DNA of 64,000 nucleotides from Naganishia liquefaciens (GCA_013423385.1 BLZA01000030.1:496001-560000); one strand, 5' to 3'. Shown: positions 34,701 through 45,354, counted from the stretch's first letter. The notes: generated by a model not told the origin, from the sequence alone. A program made the numbers and translations.

Positions 34701-35747
34701 CACGCACCCGCACAAAGCAATCGCCGAGACCGCGATCAGCTCGAGCCAGATTAATCCGACGATATCCAGAATCCAAATCAATGATGAGAGGAACAAGACT
34801 ACCGGTTCCCCGTATGCTGAAAATGTGCGCACGAGCGGCGAGTACGCGAGGAAGTCCCAACTCGACTGCGATGTACTATCGGTGGCCAAGGAGTGCGATG
34901 CACTGGAAGGGCTGACGGCCGTTGCCTTGGAGCTTGATGCACGACGGAAAGAAGCTGGCTGCCTTGCTTCTGCGGTAGCCACTTCCCCTTGGGGTACTTT
35001 CCTTCTCCGTAGCCCTTCCGTCACGGCCGCGGTATGTTTAGCCCTGATTTCCTCCACCTCTTCGAGATCTTGAATTCCCAGTCCTTTGAGGGTCATCGCT
35101 GGGTAGAGCAGCGATTCCGATTGGATCTCTTTCGAAGAGTCGTCGTATGCGCTCCATCTGCCATCAAAGCTGGGTCTGTCCTCGAGTAGTCTGCTCGAGC
35201 ATATCATGAATTTGAAGCGTTCCTGAAAGGCAGGCGGCGGCGCGAGACCAGGAATGTTTTCATTAGCAGGCAACGTTTCGGTTGCTGACGCGGTCAAAAC
35301 GCTATCCCGCGGTGTCTTTTCTTCAACCTCAGCATGCTTGTCTTCAGGACGTGGACGAATACCGTCGAGTGCGATATTCAGATCGGCTTGAGGATGACGC
35401 GGCGATGTTGAGATACGTTTACGGGATGTTGTCCTTCGGCGAATGCCTTGAGCGGGAGGACTGGGCGGGGCCACAGCATGTATGTCTTCCTCCTCCGTCT
35501 CCTGTTGAATGGTCCAGATGAGTACGTACGCAAGTATTAGCGGACCAAGGGGACTCACGCGTATTGATCCTTCGCGCTCTCCCACTTGACGTACATCCGA
35601 AGACTCTTTCGACCCCTGCATGAGAGCGCTCTCACTGTTCGAGAGGACTCCATCCTCATCAGTGAGACTGCGCTCTTCCGACTGTTCGATTTCCAACTCG
35701 TCCTCACGCAATGCTTCTTGCAAGACATCTCCTTCCAGCGCGAACAT
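31756..35747 (-). CDS. Unrecognised large membrane protein
   Basis: About 1280 residues, not recognised. ATG 35747 (MFALEGDVLQEALREDELEI) starts an acidic region. A 57-nt intron at about 35561-35505 (GTGAGT...CAACAG) divides by three, so reading through would add a false hydrophobic segment. Next come RFKFMICSSRLLEDRPSFDG and LLYPAMTLKGLGIQDLEEVE, a Ser-rich stretch, then two adjacent membrane helices (EPVVLFLSSLIWILDIVGLI, WLELIAVSAIALCGCVNIIA) followed by a basic Arg-rich loop. An intron at about 34251-34183 joins EAADG to PTSSLEGDAGQPKRLRETLH. Then KLFATLNSRLLETYSSLGPL, a long Ser-rich disordered section, and a helical C-terminal domain (LHKIALAKYWAQVHLLLDDL, IIIQQWDQLRLDLAAMIRSW). It ends RTTL at 31756. 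Probably a membrane-anchored scaffold; function not inferred. Confidence 0.75.
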
Positions 35748-36400
35748 GGTGCTGCTACGTCGCTGATGAGCGCCGTGAAGGATTCCGCAATCTTGCGTGC
35801 GGTTACAAGCGGATCATCGACAGATTGAGCAGATTCGTGAGATATGCGGCAGAGTGGATGACGCAGCTGATCAAGCTGACTTCGAAGATGAGAATAGACC
35901 CGTGCTCAACTCGAGGCGACCTGACCATCAGCGCATCCCGTTGATCTGCGTTGTTCGATCACTGCCCACATGTTGTGCCCGCAGCGTTGTGTCTCGGACC
36001 AGCGCGGCAGGGCGCGACGCGGCAAGAGCTACATTTTTAGCTTTCGGACCTTATCAGATACGTTGCCAACTTGCAGGCATTGTCTTCTGATCGTACTTGG
36101 TGCGAGGCAACGAAGGCGCAGATTGACCGCGAGCAGGGGTCACATTTTGAAAAGCAGCTGCTGACGTGTTCACGAGCGCTATATAGAAACGAGTACCAAT
36201 CCTTTTCTGGAGACGAGAATGCGGCTTGCCTGTGGTATTCAGCCTTCTTTCGCCTGACAGTCTCTCGAAGCCGTGATCATGCTCTATTTTATGCTAGATA
36301 GACTGAAGAGACTTCATTCAGGCCGCAGTAAAGATATACAACTTTATCCCTACCGCCGTGACCGAGAATCATTGCCGCGGATGGGCATATTCCGACTTTG
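35748..36400. promoter_or_regulatory. Intergenic: upstream of large membrane protein; BOS1 3' flank
   Basis: About 650 nt containing the promoter of the minus-strand gene starting at 35747 and the BOS1 3' flank. A CTATATAG element lies near 36179. No gene seen. Confidence 0.4.
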
Positions 36401-37356
36401 TCAACCAAGATAGTGATAAATCACGCCAAACATGAAAAGGGTAAATCCTGCACCACCGAATAAGATGTACCAGTCTTGCGTGCTGATTTCGGAAAGGACA
36501 AGGCAATCAGCATTCACGGTACATCACCCAGCTCGACGCTGCCTCACCTTCGCTTATCGACCCATCCGATCACTTGCCGACTCAATCCCAACGTTTCCGC
36601 CGCCTTCAGCACCTTCTTCTTGGCTCCCCGCAGCGTTGTTCCCTGCTCCACCAGATCCCCAAGCACAGCCCTGCCCTGAGCGATATACTGATCAAGACTC
36701 GCTTCAGTCTCTTGCAAGAACGTGTGTTCCCGCAGGGCGAAATCCTCCCTCTGACTAGGTCCCTCCCCGGCGTTGGTCGTATTGGGAAGCGAGAATGGCG
36801 ATTCCAGCATCGGGCTCGATGGCGCATTGGCACGCTGTCGGGCAGAAGTGCCGGTGGCAGTGCGATGCGCGAAACCCGTCCCGATGCTTGAGCTGTTTCC
36901 GCTTGTGCCCGTTCCCAAAAGGTCCGCTCGTGCGGCATCTTCTGCTTGACGCTTTTGCTGCTCGAATCGTGCTTTGAGGTCGCGGTGCTCCTCTTTAAAA
37001 CGCTGCACACGACTGTAGGGGAAGAGGTGCATGACATTGATGAGATCGAGTTTGTCGTATTATTCTCAGTTCAAGCTGTGCTTACAGCAATGCCTTTTCT
37101 CGCTTCTCATCCTTGATCTCCTTCTTTGCCATCTGATCGTAGTCGTCAATCACCCTCGAGAACGAGTTCAGAGTTGCAAGGATCTGGCCTGCCTAGGGAA
37201 AGGTCGTCGATGAGTATCGGGTGTCCATCTACGCGAGGGAGGTTCCAGCAAGGACGCACCCTGAATTGCAGGTGTAGCCTTTCCCGATGCCATGGCATCG
37301 AGATCCCGTTGAATAGATGTTTGCTGGCGTGTGCCAGTCGAATAGAGAGCGTTCAT
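36401..37356 (-). CDS. BOS1: Bos1-type Qb-SNARE (membrin/GOSR2 family)
   Basis: ER-Golgi v-SNARE for COPII vesicle fusion. About 245 residues in four exons. MNALYSTGTRQQTSIQRDLD (ATG 37356), then GQILATLNSFSRVIDDYDQM with AKKEIKDEKREKALL, RVQRFKEEHRDLKARFEQ, a Ser/Thr-rich linker, the SNARE motif LQETEASLDQYIAQGRAVLG followed by VEQGTTLRGAKKKVLKAAET, and LGLSRQVIGWVDKR. The last intron (GTGAGG at about 36555 to CAG at 36475) leads to the tail anchor STQDWYILFGGAGFTLFMFG ending VIYHYLG. Length and layout match the family, with a single C-terminal helix exposed to the lumen. Confidence 0.93.
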
Positions 37357-37607
37357 CCGGGGATATTCTGGCCGACGAAATTGGTGTTGGATAGCGATAG
37401 CCGTATGTGCAGGCGTAGAGGTTGTGCCTGTTGAAATAGCGTTCGTCTACGGTGCTACTTTCACGCTCATGGTATCACAGACTGACAGTGTCGGCGAGGT
37501 TAAGGGATGTGGAATAGAGCGGTGACATGTGGTGTCTATGCGGCACTACTGTTGTTTGCTGTCCAGAAGGTGCACTGACAGGTGGAGGCTGCGTCATGAA
37601 GCCCGAA

Positions 37608-38360
37608 CTACGGACATCGAAAGGAGATCACCGCTCGCGCCTCTAGCATCTCCAGCTGCAGCTCCGTGCTCAACCTCATAACAGCCTGCGAAGTGGATGT
37701 CAGTATACCTTCGATTGGCATCTCCCTCCGCGAGCGATGACGGCTGCTCACAGTGCATCCTACCAGCGTCCAGTTTTTTTGTCGAACCCTGAAACAATAC
37801 TCTATTCAATGCTTCAGACTGGTGCTCGACAGTCAAGGGTTCACAAACGACTTCTAGCTTTGGGATGCAACCCTGTTCCAAACTGTTCCTGGAAAGGAAT
37901 CCGACGGATATACAAAAGCACTGCTAGGCGTTTGTCAGCTCCCGTGCTTGTCACGCCACAGGCGTCGCGAGTGGAACCCTGGTCATTTCCAACGCTAGAA
38001 AAGACTCTCTTCGTTCCCAGCGCTTCGCATACGTTGGGAGAATTAAGCGATAAAGGCATAGCGGGACGGGAGCCTATCTCGAGTAAGATGCGGATGGTCA
38101 AGGACATGTCGACTCTCTCCTCTAAGAGATCTGAAGGAGGTGTCAAGGCTTTGGGCAAATGTATGACATTGGTTGAACGCAATTCCAAGCTGTTGACGTG
38201 CAGCTCTCCTGTCAAGAACAGCATTCGAGTGAGGGCATCAAAGGGCGTGTCGGATCTTGGCTGCAAAGGGCACCCGACCACATCAATCGTCGCCAAATCA
38301 TGACAGCGTCACTGACAACGCCTGCTGACGGTCGCCCAACCGCAATCGACGAGCCGGCAT
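37608..38360 (-). CDS. Unrecognised small protein, four exons
   Basis: About 190 residues, not recognised. Best reading: ATG 38360 MPARRLRLGDRQQALS, a weak donor GTGACG, acceptor TTTGCAG at about 38265, then PRSDTPFDALTRMLFLTGEL, NSLELRSTNVIHLPKALTPP, SDLLEERVDMSLTIRILLEI and LAVLLYIRRIPFQEQFGTGL. An intron at about 37853-37788 (GTGAAC...TTTCAG) gives VRQKNWTLVGCT, and a last intron at about 37752-37685 gives AVMRLSTELQLEMLEARAVI with stop at 37608. The Leu/Ile pattern and consistent phases argue for a real gene. The N-terminal exon is the least certain; the Met at about 38243 is an alternative start. No family motif identified. Confidence 0.5.
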
Positions 38361-38817
38361 TCGAGAGCCGCTCGTGTCTCAGATTTCGTCAGACTGTCTT
38401 TTTTGGAAAATTGGCACAAAAAGAATAGCTTGCAGATGATTCCGAAGTCTTTGAGCACCACTGCGCCTTTCCTGTGTCGACTCGAAGCGGACCCGCCGTC
38501 AACCGAGACCAGACTCCGGACAGAATTGCTGACTCAGCACCGTCGCTAGCTCGCTTCCGTTCGCTGATTCGTCGTGGGGCGAGCTCGCCACCCGACGTCA
38601 CCCGCTCCCTCGACGGCGATCCCAGCGCATACGCCGTCGTTCGCCACCCGTTGCCTCCAGGTCTTGTCGATATCGCTCGTCCCAACCGCACACGAACACG
38701 TCCTTTTGCTCTTCCCAAAACGAGCCGCTCTCGACGCCGTCCAAGTCAAAAGCAGAACCATCTTCTACACCGAAACTTTTCCGCTCGTTTTCAACAAAAG
38801 TAGCAAGTCTTATCAAA
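38361..38817. promoter_or_regulatory. Divergent promoter, small gene / RPS27
   Basis: About 460 nt. The RPS27 side is C/T-rich with a short A/T-rich run just before the ATG, as in many fungal ribosomal-protein promoters. No other gene seen. Confidence 0.45.
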
Positions 38818-39473
38818 ATGGTGAGTGTCGTTGTTGCAATCAGATTGTCGAGCGTGGAATATGGCACGGATCGGATCGACAAGGCGAACAATGGACAATG
38901 GGAGGATCGGGCAGGACATGACAGGCAACGAGAGGGACATGAGCGTACGGGCGGAATCGGTGGTGGAAAGTTGCATGATCTTCAGGAGTATACAGTCAAC
39001 GCCACTCAACTTTCTTATCCGACATCGTTGACACCATCGCTCTCTCATCGACGACACCGCTCGTGATCACAAGATATCGGAGATCCGCCGTGCCATTTTT
39101 CTTCGCTCGCGTGAGACCCTTCATTGATCCTCGCTAACCAGTTGTGCCTTTGCCCCACTCCAGGTTCTCGCCGTCGATCTCCTCCACCCTTCCGCTGAAG
39201 CTGAGGCCCGAAAGCACAAGTTGAAGCAGCTTGTCCAGTCTCCCCGATCGTTCTTCATGGACGTCAAGTGCCCCGGATGCTTCCAGATCACCACCGTCTT
39301 CTCGCACGCCTCGACCGTTGTTCAGTGTGGATCGTGCAACACCGTCTTGTGCCAGCCGTCCGGTGGTAAGGCCAAGCTGACCGAGGGTATGTCATATTTT
39401 TCCGATGGCGTCGACGACCGATGGCTGACTTGGCTTGCTCTTTCCAGGATGCTCTTTCCGACGAAAGCTTTAA
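38818..39473 (+). CDS. RPS27: 40S ribosomal protein eS27
   Basis: Small-subunit ribosomal protein with a C4 zinc ribbon, 83 residues. The first exon is only the ATG (38818-38820), followed by GTGAGT and an intron of about 343 nt. Exon 2 from about 39164 gives [60 protein letters not shown] and [15 protein letters not shown]; exon 3 (acceptor at about 39447) gives CSFRRKL with TAA at 39471. Zinc ligands are CPGC and CGSC. All four arginines use CGA. The first intron is several times longer than others in the window, common for ribosomal-protein genes, and could hold expression signals. Confidence 0.97.
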
Positions 39474-40112
39474 GCAGTGACAAGTCGGTCCTCGACATGT
39501 TTCAAAGACGGGACACCATGCAAACCGCATTCATTGGGATCGGGAACACTTTTCTTGTACGGAACTCAGTAATAGGGACATGTCGGGGATGATAATCATG
39601 CTTAGTGCGATCTGCATCGACGGGAATGTTCGCGTCGTGGTTCTGGGGACAGTGGTATCATAACGGAGGAGCGACGGGGATTGGTGCGCAATCCACCTCC
39701 CGTCACTTATCCGCTCTTTATTTTCGCTTGTTCTTCGATACTCCCCCTTTTTTTCGACGAATTTCGCTCACGACAAACTTCTTCCCTCGCTTTGTCGAGT
39801 GGCAAGATTTGTATATTTAGGACGGGGGTTGGCATGAATTAACATCTTCAAGCCTTTGGTACTTTTTCGTCGAGGCCGTTCCTGCTCGTTCCTGGATATT
39901 CTACGGAAATGCACGGCATTTTCATGTGCGACATGTCGGTTGCTTCATTGTGCCTTTGCTTGTCTGCGCGTCACGCCCGACTCAGATTTGAGTTCTCACA
40001 AGGCTGACGAACAGCTGATTCCGCGAATGCATCATACTGAGATCAACTTGAGTCGAGCCTATGGAGCATTCCGCATTCTTCCTCTTGTTTCGCCCTCGCG
40101 ACCCCTCCCTGC
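39474..40112. other. Convergent 3' flanks of RPS27 and ARO8-type gene
   Basis: About 640 nt, partly T-rich (39.7-39.8 kb). Open frames here lack family features or splice-consistent extension. No RNA gene recognised. Confidence 0.45.
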
Positions 40113-42039
40113 CTACAATCCCAACTCGGCCCGCATTTCCCGAATCGCCTCGCCGAGCGCCTTGAATCCTTGCTCGGCATCGTGCATATCTACAATCGAG
40201 AAACTCGCACGGACAAAGCTCGTCTTGCCGCCGTTTGGCATGAAAGCGAACCCAGGAATGGCGAGGACACCCCGGGCCAGGGCGTTGTTCATGACGAGGT
40301 CGTACGTGTCGGGCAAAGGTGAGACGTCGATCCACAGGAACATGCTGCGGGGGACCATGCCATTCTGTCAGCCTGCTAAACCCCCGACCAAACACATGCT
40401 CAAGCACCGCAAGCGTCGGAATCTTACCCGGCTACCGGTGATACCCAAGTGGCGATGCCCTCCAGGTGCCTCTTGGCGATCGCCTCGAACTGGTTTCGCC
40501 GCTTTGCGTAGAATTGCGCGACGCGCTGGGAATGCTCCTGGAAGCCCTTGATCCCCCCTTTTGGATTCGCGGGCGGTACGTGCATATCAGCCATCGGAAA
40601 CCCTGCGGAGGCAACAGCACGCGGAATACATACAGTGCCGCAAAAGGCGATAAGCGATAGCCTGGGACATGCCGTTCGGCTGGAGGTTGGCAGCCGAGGT
40701 GTAAACGTCCATGGCCTTGATGATCGGTGTTGGGCCCGTGGCGAAACCCTGGAGTAAAGCGCGAAACGAGACCATGCTTAGCATGCACGATCCCTTGCGC
40801 AATCTGTGCGCTTCTGGCGAAAAAAAAAAAAGGTACTGACCAGTCGCATCCCGGAACTCAAGACTTTACTGAGCGAATCAAACCGAATGACCCTTCCGCC
40901 GCCGGGAACGACCTGGGTCTCGAGCTCAAAGTAACTCTGGGGCCGTTCGGACGCGAGAAAGTAGTACGGGTCGTCCTCGATGATGAGCAAGTCGTGTTCG
41001 TGCGCGAGCCGGAGGACGTCGAGTTTGCGTTCGGCGCCGGAACTGGCGCCTGTCGGATTAGATCCCGTGGGAACGGTGCTGTGTTTGGTGCGAGCAAAAA
41101 AGTCAAGGTAAGCGTGCGTGCGTGTGAGCGAGGGATTCCAAGAAAACAACAAACGCACTAGAGGACTCTTGGTTTCTTCTTGCCCTCGGGCCACGACTCG
41201 AGCACGTCCCGCAAGGCTTTGGCGCTGAGCCCCTGATCATCGACGGCAACATCGATCTTTTCCAGTCCGAGGTAGAGGAACTGCCCGAGGACACCGGCGT
41301 AGACGGGTGATTCGACGAGAATGGCGTCACCCGGGTTGAGAAGCGTCTGGAACGCCTTGAACAAGAGGTCCTGACAGCCACCGCCGACGGTCACGCGCCA
41401 TGGTGTTTGGGCGGCGGCAGCGGTGGTGGAGGGCCCGGCGAGGCCGTTGCCGTTGCTCGAGGCCGGGGATCCCGTGGTATCGTTGACGGTCTCGGTCGTG
41501 GGTTCTCCGCGGGCCGTACCGTTGAGTTCCTTGGTGAGCTGCGCGGCTTGTGCCTTGGTTGGGTGGTGGGGCGTGTCGGGCCTTGACAAGGGCGAAGCCG
41601 TACCGTTGGTCTTGGGCTTGACGGCGGCGCCGGCGGCGCCGGCGGCAGAAGGGATCGGACGCTCATGCACGGTCGAGATGAATTCCGTTAAAAACGTCAC
41701 GAGCCGCGGAATGCCCGCCGTCGGACCATACTGCAGCGCTTCCTGCATATCCTTGCCCTCGAGCTCGAGCACGATCTGTCCCTTGTCATCGACACTGATC
41801 GCCCGGTCCTCTTGATCCGTCTGCCCCTCGAGAGTCTTGACGTACTCGGCATCCCCGGCGTCGATCCCGAGCGGCGGCTTGAGATGGAGCGTGACGCTCT
41901 CGAACGGGAACGTTGCCGGATTGGGTTTCCCGGCGAGGAAGGAGACGACCCCCGGCTTTTCGAGCGGGAAGAGACCGCGGATGCCGTCTGGGACGACGAG
42001 CTTTGCCTGTTCGGAGAGGTAGGAGGTGTAGTCGAGCAT
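40113..42039 (-). CDS. ARO8: Aromatic/2-aminoadipate aminotransferase (Aro8 type)
   Basis: PLP-dependent class I/II transaminase for aromatic amino acids and 2-aminoadipate. About 560 residues. MLDYTSYLSEQAKLVVPDGI, then RGLFPLEKPGVVSFLAGKPN, EALQYGPTAGIPRLVTFLTE, a low-complexity insert, VTVGGGCQDLLFKAFQTLLN, NPGDAILVESPVYAGVLGQF, PTGSNPTGASSGAERKLDVL, LLIIEDDPYYFL and the PLP lysine in RFDSLSKVLSSGMRLG. The C-terminal domain has FATGPTPIIKAMDVYTSAAN, FYAKRRNQFEAIAKRHLEGI and MFLWIDVSPLPDTYDLVMNN. Introns lie near 41157-41109, 40843-40752, 40643-40581 and 40432-40358. An 85-residue Ala/Thr/Pro/Gly insert precedes VTVGGG and is absent from yeast Aro8. The ATG at 42039 is the first in frame. 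It could contribute to lysine or tryptophan/kynurenine metabolism. Confidence 0.92.
40820..40831. repeat. Poly-A run of 12 in an ARO8 intron
   Basis: Homopolymer read on the plus strand, a T-run within the intron of the minus-strand gene. It acts as the polypyrimidine-like part of the intron. Confidence 0.8.
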
Positions 42040-42424
42040 GTTGGGTGGAGCGCACAAGGGATGGGATGGGCGGGGGTGGTGGAATCGAAACCCTCTCTCT
42101 GCCTTGCCTTGCTTATAATCCTTCGGGTGGGGCCGAAGTCGATATTCGCGCCCGGAAGCAAAGTGCGAGTCATATCATCGTCTTCCATCAGCCGCGGCTT
42201 TGACGGCGAGCGGGCGGCAGGCGAGGACGAGGAGATTGATCAATCCTCCCTCTTGTTGGGTATTATGGCTTCCCCTGAGCACTCCTTTCGCGTTTCCATC
42301 AACCTGGTCAACTCGCACCATCGACCTGGAAAGGACGTTCATCAGACAAGTTGTAATTGTCTGTACATTCACCATCAATCATTTGACCCGTGACCCGTGA
42401 CCTGTGACGGGCTTATTCCTTAAC
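42040..42424. promoter_or_regulatory. Divergent promoter, ARO8-type / HIT-like genes
   Basis: About 385 nt; a TTATAA element lies about 75 nt before the ARO8-type ATG. No further feature recognised. Confidence 0.4.
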
Positions 42425-43363
42425 ATGTCACACTCGCTCGACGACACACTGGTCCTCCACCGCAACGAGACCACCCGAGCCAGCTTTAGCCAAGCGCCCA
42501 CCACACCCTTACAAATCGACATCCACCTCGTCGATCCCACGCGTGCGCTTTCTGCCCTCGACAAGTCGTCATTTCTGCAAGTCTTTTCCTGCATACAACG
42601 TCTCGCGCACCGACTCAAGGACGATCTTGGCGTCCACCGGTTTGGCCTGATCTCCGAGGGTAGATCCCGCCTCTCGTTGATCCCCATGCACGGCATCGAA
42701 CAAGGCTCGGCATGGAAACCGATCCTGGCGCCAGACTCGGTCTTTTACGGGGAAACGTTCCCCGGGTACGTTGGCTCGAGGAACGGGAAAAAAATGAGCG
42801 ACGACGAGCTGGACCGTGTCCGAGATGCATTGCGCGCCGTCTCGGGTTTGCGTCCACAAGACATTGACACGTCCCTGATCGGCGCACACGACCGACAAAA
42901 CCTCTTTGCACGCTTGATCGTCGAGGATATCCCGTGTTGGAAGTATCACGATACGCCCGACCACGTAGCGTTCCTGACACCGTTCCCGAATACGACCGGG
43001 TACAGCTGTGTGATTCCCAAGCGACACTACCCGAGTGATATTCTCGCCATGCCAGAGCAGCCGTACCGCGCGCTCGTCGCGGCCGGGTGGGACGTCGCTC
43101 AGCAGATGAAACGGGCATTCCACGTCGACCACGTCGGGTTCATCATGGAAGGGTACGAGATCAATCACGCTCATTTCAAGCTTGTGCCGATCTTTGAGCG
43201 AGAAGATGCGACGGCGCAAGGCAGTCCCCCCGGTGAAGCATGGTCTGAGCGGTACGAGGGGTACCTAACCTCGCAAAGGGGCAAACAGCTGCGGGAGGGC
43301 GAAGAGCTCGAAAGATTGCGACAGTTGGCAAGCTCGCTGAGGAAAAAGTTGGCGCATGTATGA
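42425..43363 (+). CDS. HIT-like family protein, intronless
   Basis: Single-exon gene, 312 residues, of the HIT (histidine triad) superfamily of nucleotide hydrolases and transferases. An N-terminal domain (HRFGLISEGRSRLSLIPMHG, FYGETFPGYVGSRNGKKMSD) precedes the HIT domain: NLFARLIVEDIPCWKYHDTP, DHVAFLTPFPNTTGYSCVIP, KRHYPSDILAMPEQPY, and the active-site region GFIMEGYEINHAHFKLVPIF. The strand INHAHF keeps two histidines of the usual H-x-H-x-H triad, so classic hydrolase activity is uncertain. From memory, two-domain proteins of this type occur in bacteria and fungi. The lack of introns stands out here. Start at 42425 is the first ATG. Substrate unknown. Confidence 0.85.
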   Translation: MSHSLDDTLVLHRNETTRASFSQAPTTPLQIDIHLVDPTRALSALDKSSFLQVFSCIQRLAHRLKDDLGVHRFGLISEGRSRLSLIPMHGIEQGSAWKPILAPDSVFYGETFPGYVGSRNGKKMSDDELDRVRDALRAVSGLRPQDIDTSLIGAHDRQNLFARLIVEDIPCWKYHDTPDHVAFLTPFPNTTGYSCVIPKRHYPSDILAMPEQPYRALVAAGWDVAQQMKRAFHVDHVGFIMEGYEINHAHFKLVPIFEREDATAQGSPPGEAWSERYEGYLTSQRGKQLREGEELERLRQLASSLRKKLAHV

Positions 43364-43448
43364 TCCATCCAGTCATTGTATTTGGTTTCTCGCATACAAC
43401 TTGAATGTCCGCATCTCTTGCCAAAGAGACCGCCTCGGGTTTCATTCC

Positions 43449-45077
43449 TTACCAAAACTTTGCCGGAGTCCATACATCCCTCACGGACCATTCCTCCCAA
43501 CCCTTGCCATCTTCCAGCCCAGAGTCGACAATGTAGAACCAGGGATGATTAGCAAGCGTCATGCAAGCATGTTGCGGCAAAATCCTAAGCTTTTCCCCAT
43601 ACTCTGGCAGCCGCGGCGCAGGTCGACCCGCCTCGGTCGATGACGCGTCGTCGTACGTCAGGACGCCATGCTCCTGGGCAATCCGGCCCAACGACCAGCC
43701 CGCGAGTCCCTGCTGCTTGGCGTCGCTGCGAACGAGGCCATGGCCGGGGATCGGTCCTTTATCCTTGCTCATCGCAAGGCCACCGGCGTCGCAAAGCGCC
43801 TCGCCAATGTCGGAATTCCGACCGGGGTAAACGGAGCAAACGGTGGAAAGCACAAACAAGCCTATCTGGTCTTGCTCGATCATTGACGTGGCGAATTGCT
43901 GGAGATCGTACAGCGAGTAACTTGGACATGGAGTTTTGAGCGAGACGGACCGCTTACTTCCAAGGCAACGAGCTTACTTTCCCGCATGCAGCTCCAGCTC
44001 GTCTGCTCTGTTCCCAACAGTGACTCGTCGCTCTCCATGTTCAGAGTCGACCCGTGCCGCGTTGGCCGTCGGCGTTGCACCGACGCTCAAGACAAACGCC
44101 GGGCTGGCGTAACTCAAACGCAAACGTTCGTCGTTACCGATAAGGTCCCGCGCCAGACTCGAGGCTTCGTTGACGGCCTTGATCTCATTGTCAAGGTAGG
44201 CGCTCGCCTCGATTCTCGAAGTTGCACCGTACTAGGGGGCGTATTGCAAGACGCGACAGCTTGAGATCGGGACCATAGAGACTCGATGATGCCCATGACG
44301 ACTTACACTGTTGCCAGCATGCACATAAAATCCGTACAGATAAGAATTAGAGCTTCCGAGTACCGCTCGTACGGTATCCTCGAATTGACGCGTATGCACC
44401 GGTACGCCAGCTCGACTGCCGATCCAGACATTAGCGAATGTACGCGACCTCGCGTACAACCCATCACGCACTGGTATCCCGCGTCGACCTTGATGAATAC
44501 GTGCCATGCGGGACCATCTTCCATCGGGAGTCTGTCCATAGCGGCGATCTGAGCTGGAAGGTCGACCATTAGCAGCAGCGCGCACTGCTCTTCCGCCATG
44601 GCAGCTCGGAGCAAGTCCAAACGTTGCAGGGTGTTGGGCGCCGGAGGTAGCGAATAGAGAACCTGTCACAGGAAACCTTTCAGGAACGGTCGCTCTCTTT
44701 TGCACTCATTCATCACGTACGCTCTTCACGCCGCAGTCCCGCAGCACCCCGGATTTGACCAGCATCCATCCCTCTTCCACCGTACTGATAATCAGACGGG
44801 TCGCCCGTAACCTGTGCTTCTGCCCATCCTCGCTCTTTCCCGCGCCATCTCCCTTTCCAAACGGATCCAGCTGTATCCGTGTCCCTTCGCTCGTCTTGTG
44901 CGTCTTGATATGGACACGAAACTCGATGTCGAGCTTGTGAGCGGCTTCAAGCATGCGAGCCGAATTGCTGGTAAAGACGGCGCGATCGATGACGACGGAT
45001 GGTGTCGGGAGAGCATGGAGGGGTTGATTGTGCCATTGCTCTGCAGGGTGGAAGGAAGAACTCCGGTGGAACGACAT
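43449..45077 (-). CDS. DSD1: D-serine dehydratase / D-threonine aldolase-like enzyme
   Basis: PLP- and metal-dependent fold-III enzyme that breaks down D-serine or related D-hydroxy amino acids. About 455 residues. MSFHRSSSFHPAEQWHNQPL, PTPSVVIDRAVFTSNSARML, the PLP lysine region FRVHIKTHKTSEGTR, ALLLMVDLPAQIAAMDRLPM, WHVFIKVDAGYH joined to RAGVPVHTRQFEDTVRAVLG, and LYGFYVHAGNS. After a further intron come SAYLDNEIKAVNEASSLARD and YASPAFVLSVGATPTANAAR. The C-terminal metal-site region is LRILPQHACMTLANHPWFYI, with the His and Cys that bind zinc in Dsd1 proteins. Introns lie near 44763-44652, 44474-44400, 44320-44240 and 43990-43890. A choice between D-serine dehydratase and D-threonine aldolase cannot be made from sequence alone. 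Confidence 0.9.
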
Positions 45078-45354
45078 GATACGGTGTGTGGAGAGTAGAT
45101 GATAAGGTGGGAGGGGCGAGGGACGACGGGAGACGAGGAAGGGGGGGCGTGTTGTACCTGGCGGGGCGGGTTGGCACTCGTGTCTCACGCGGAAGCTGAT
45201 CTCAAAATCGAATCGGGTGGCGCAGTCGACTCGCCGAGGGAGCCGCACATTGTCAGGGTGCATCCCATCAAGTCGGATACTCAACACTATGGCTATTCTC
45301 TTGGTTTCACACTATGATACAACATTTACCCGTCGCTTGCTCTACTATTATCAT

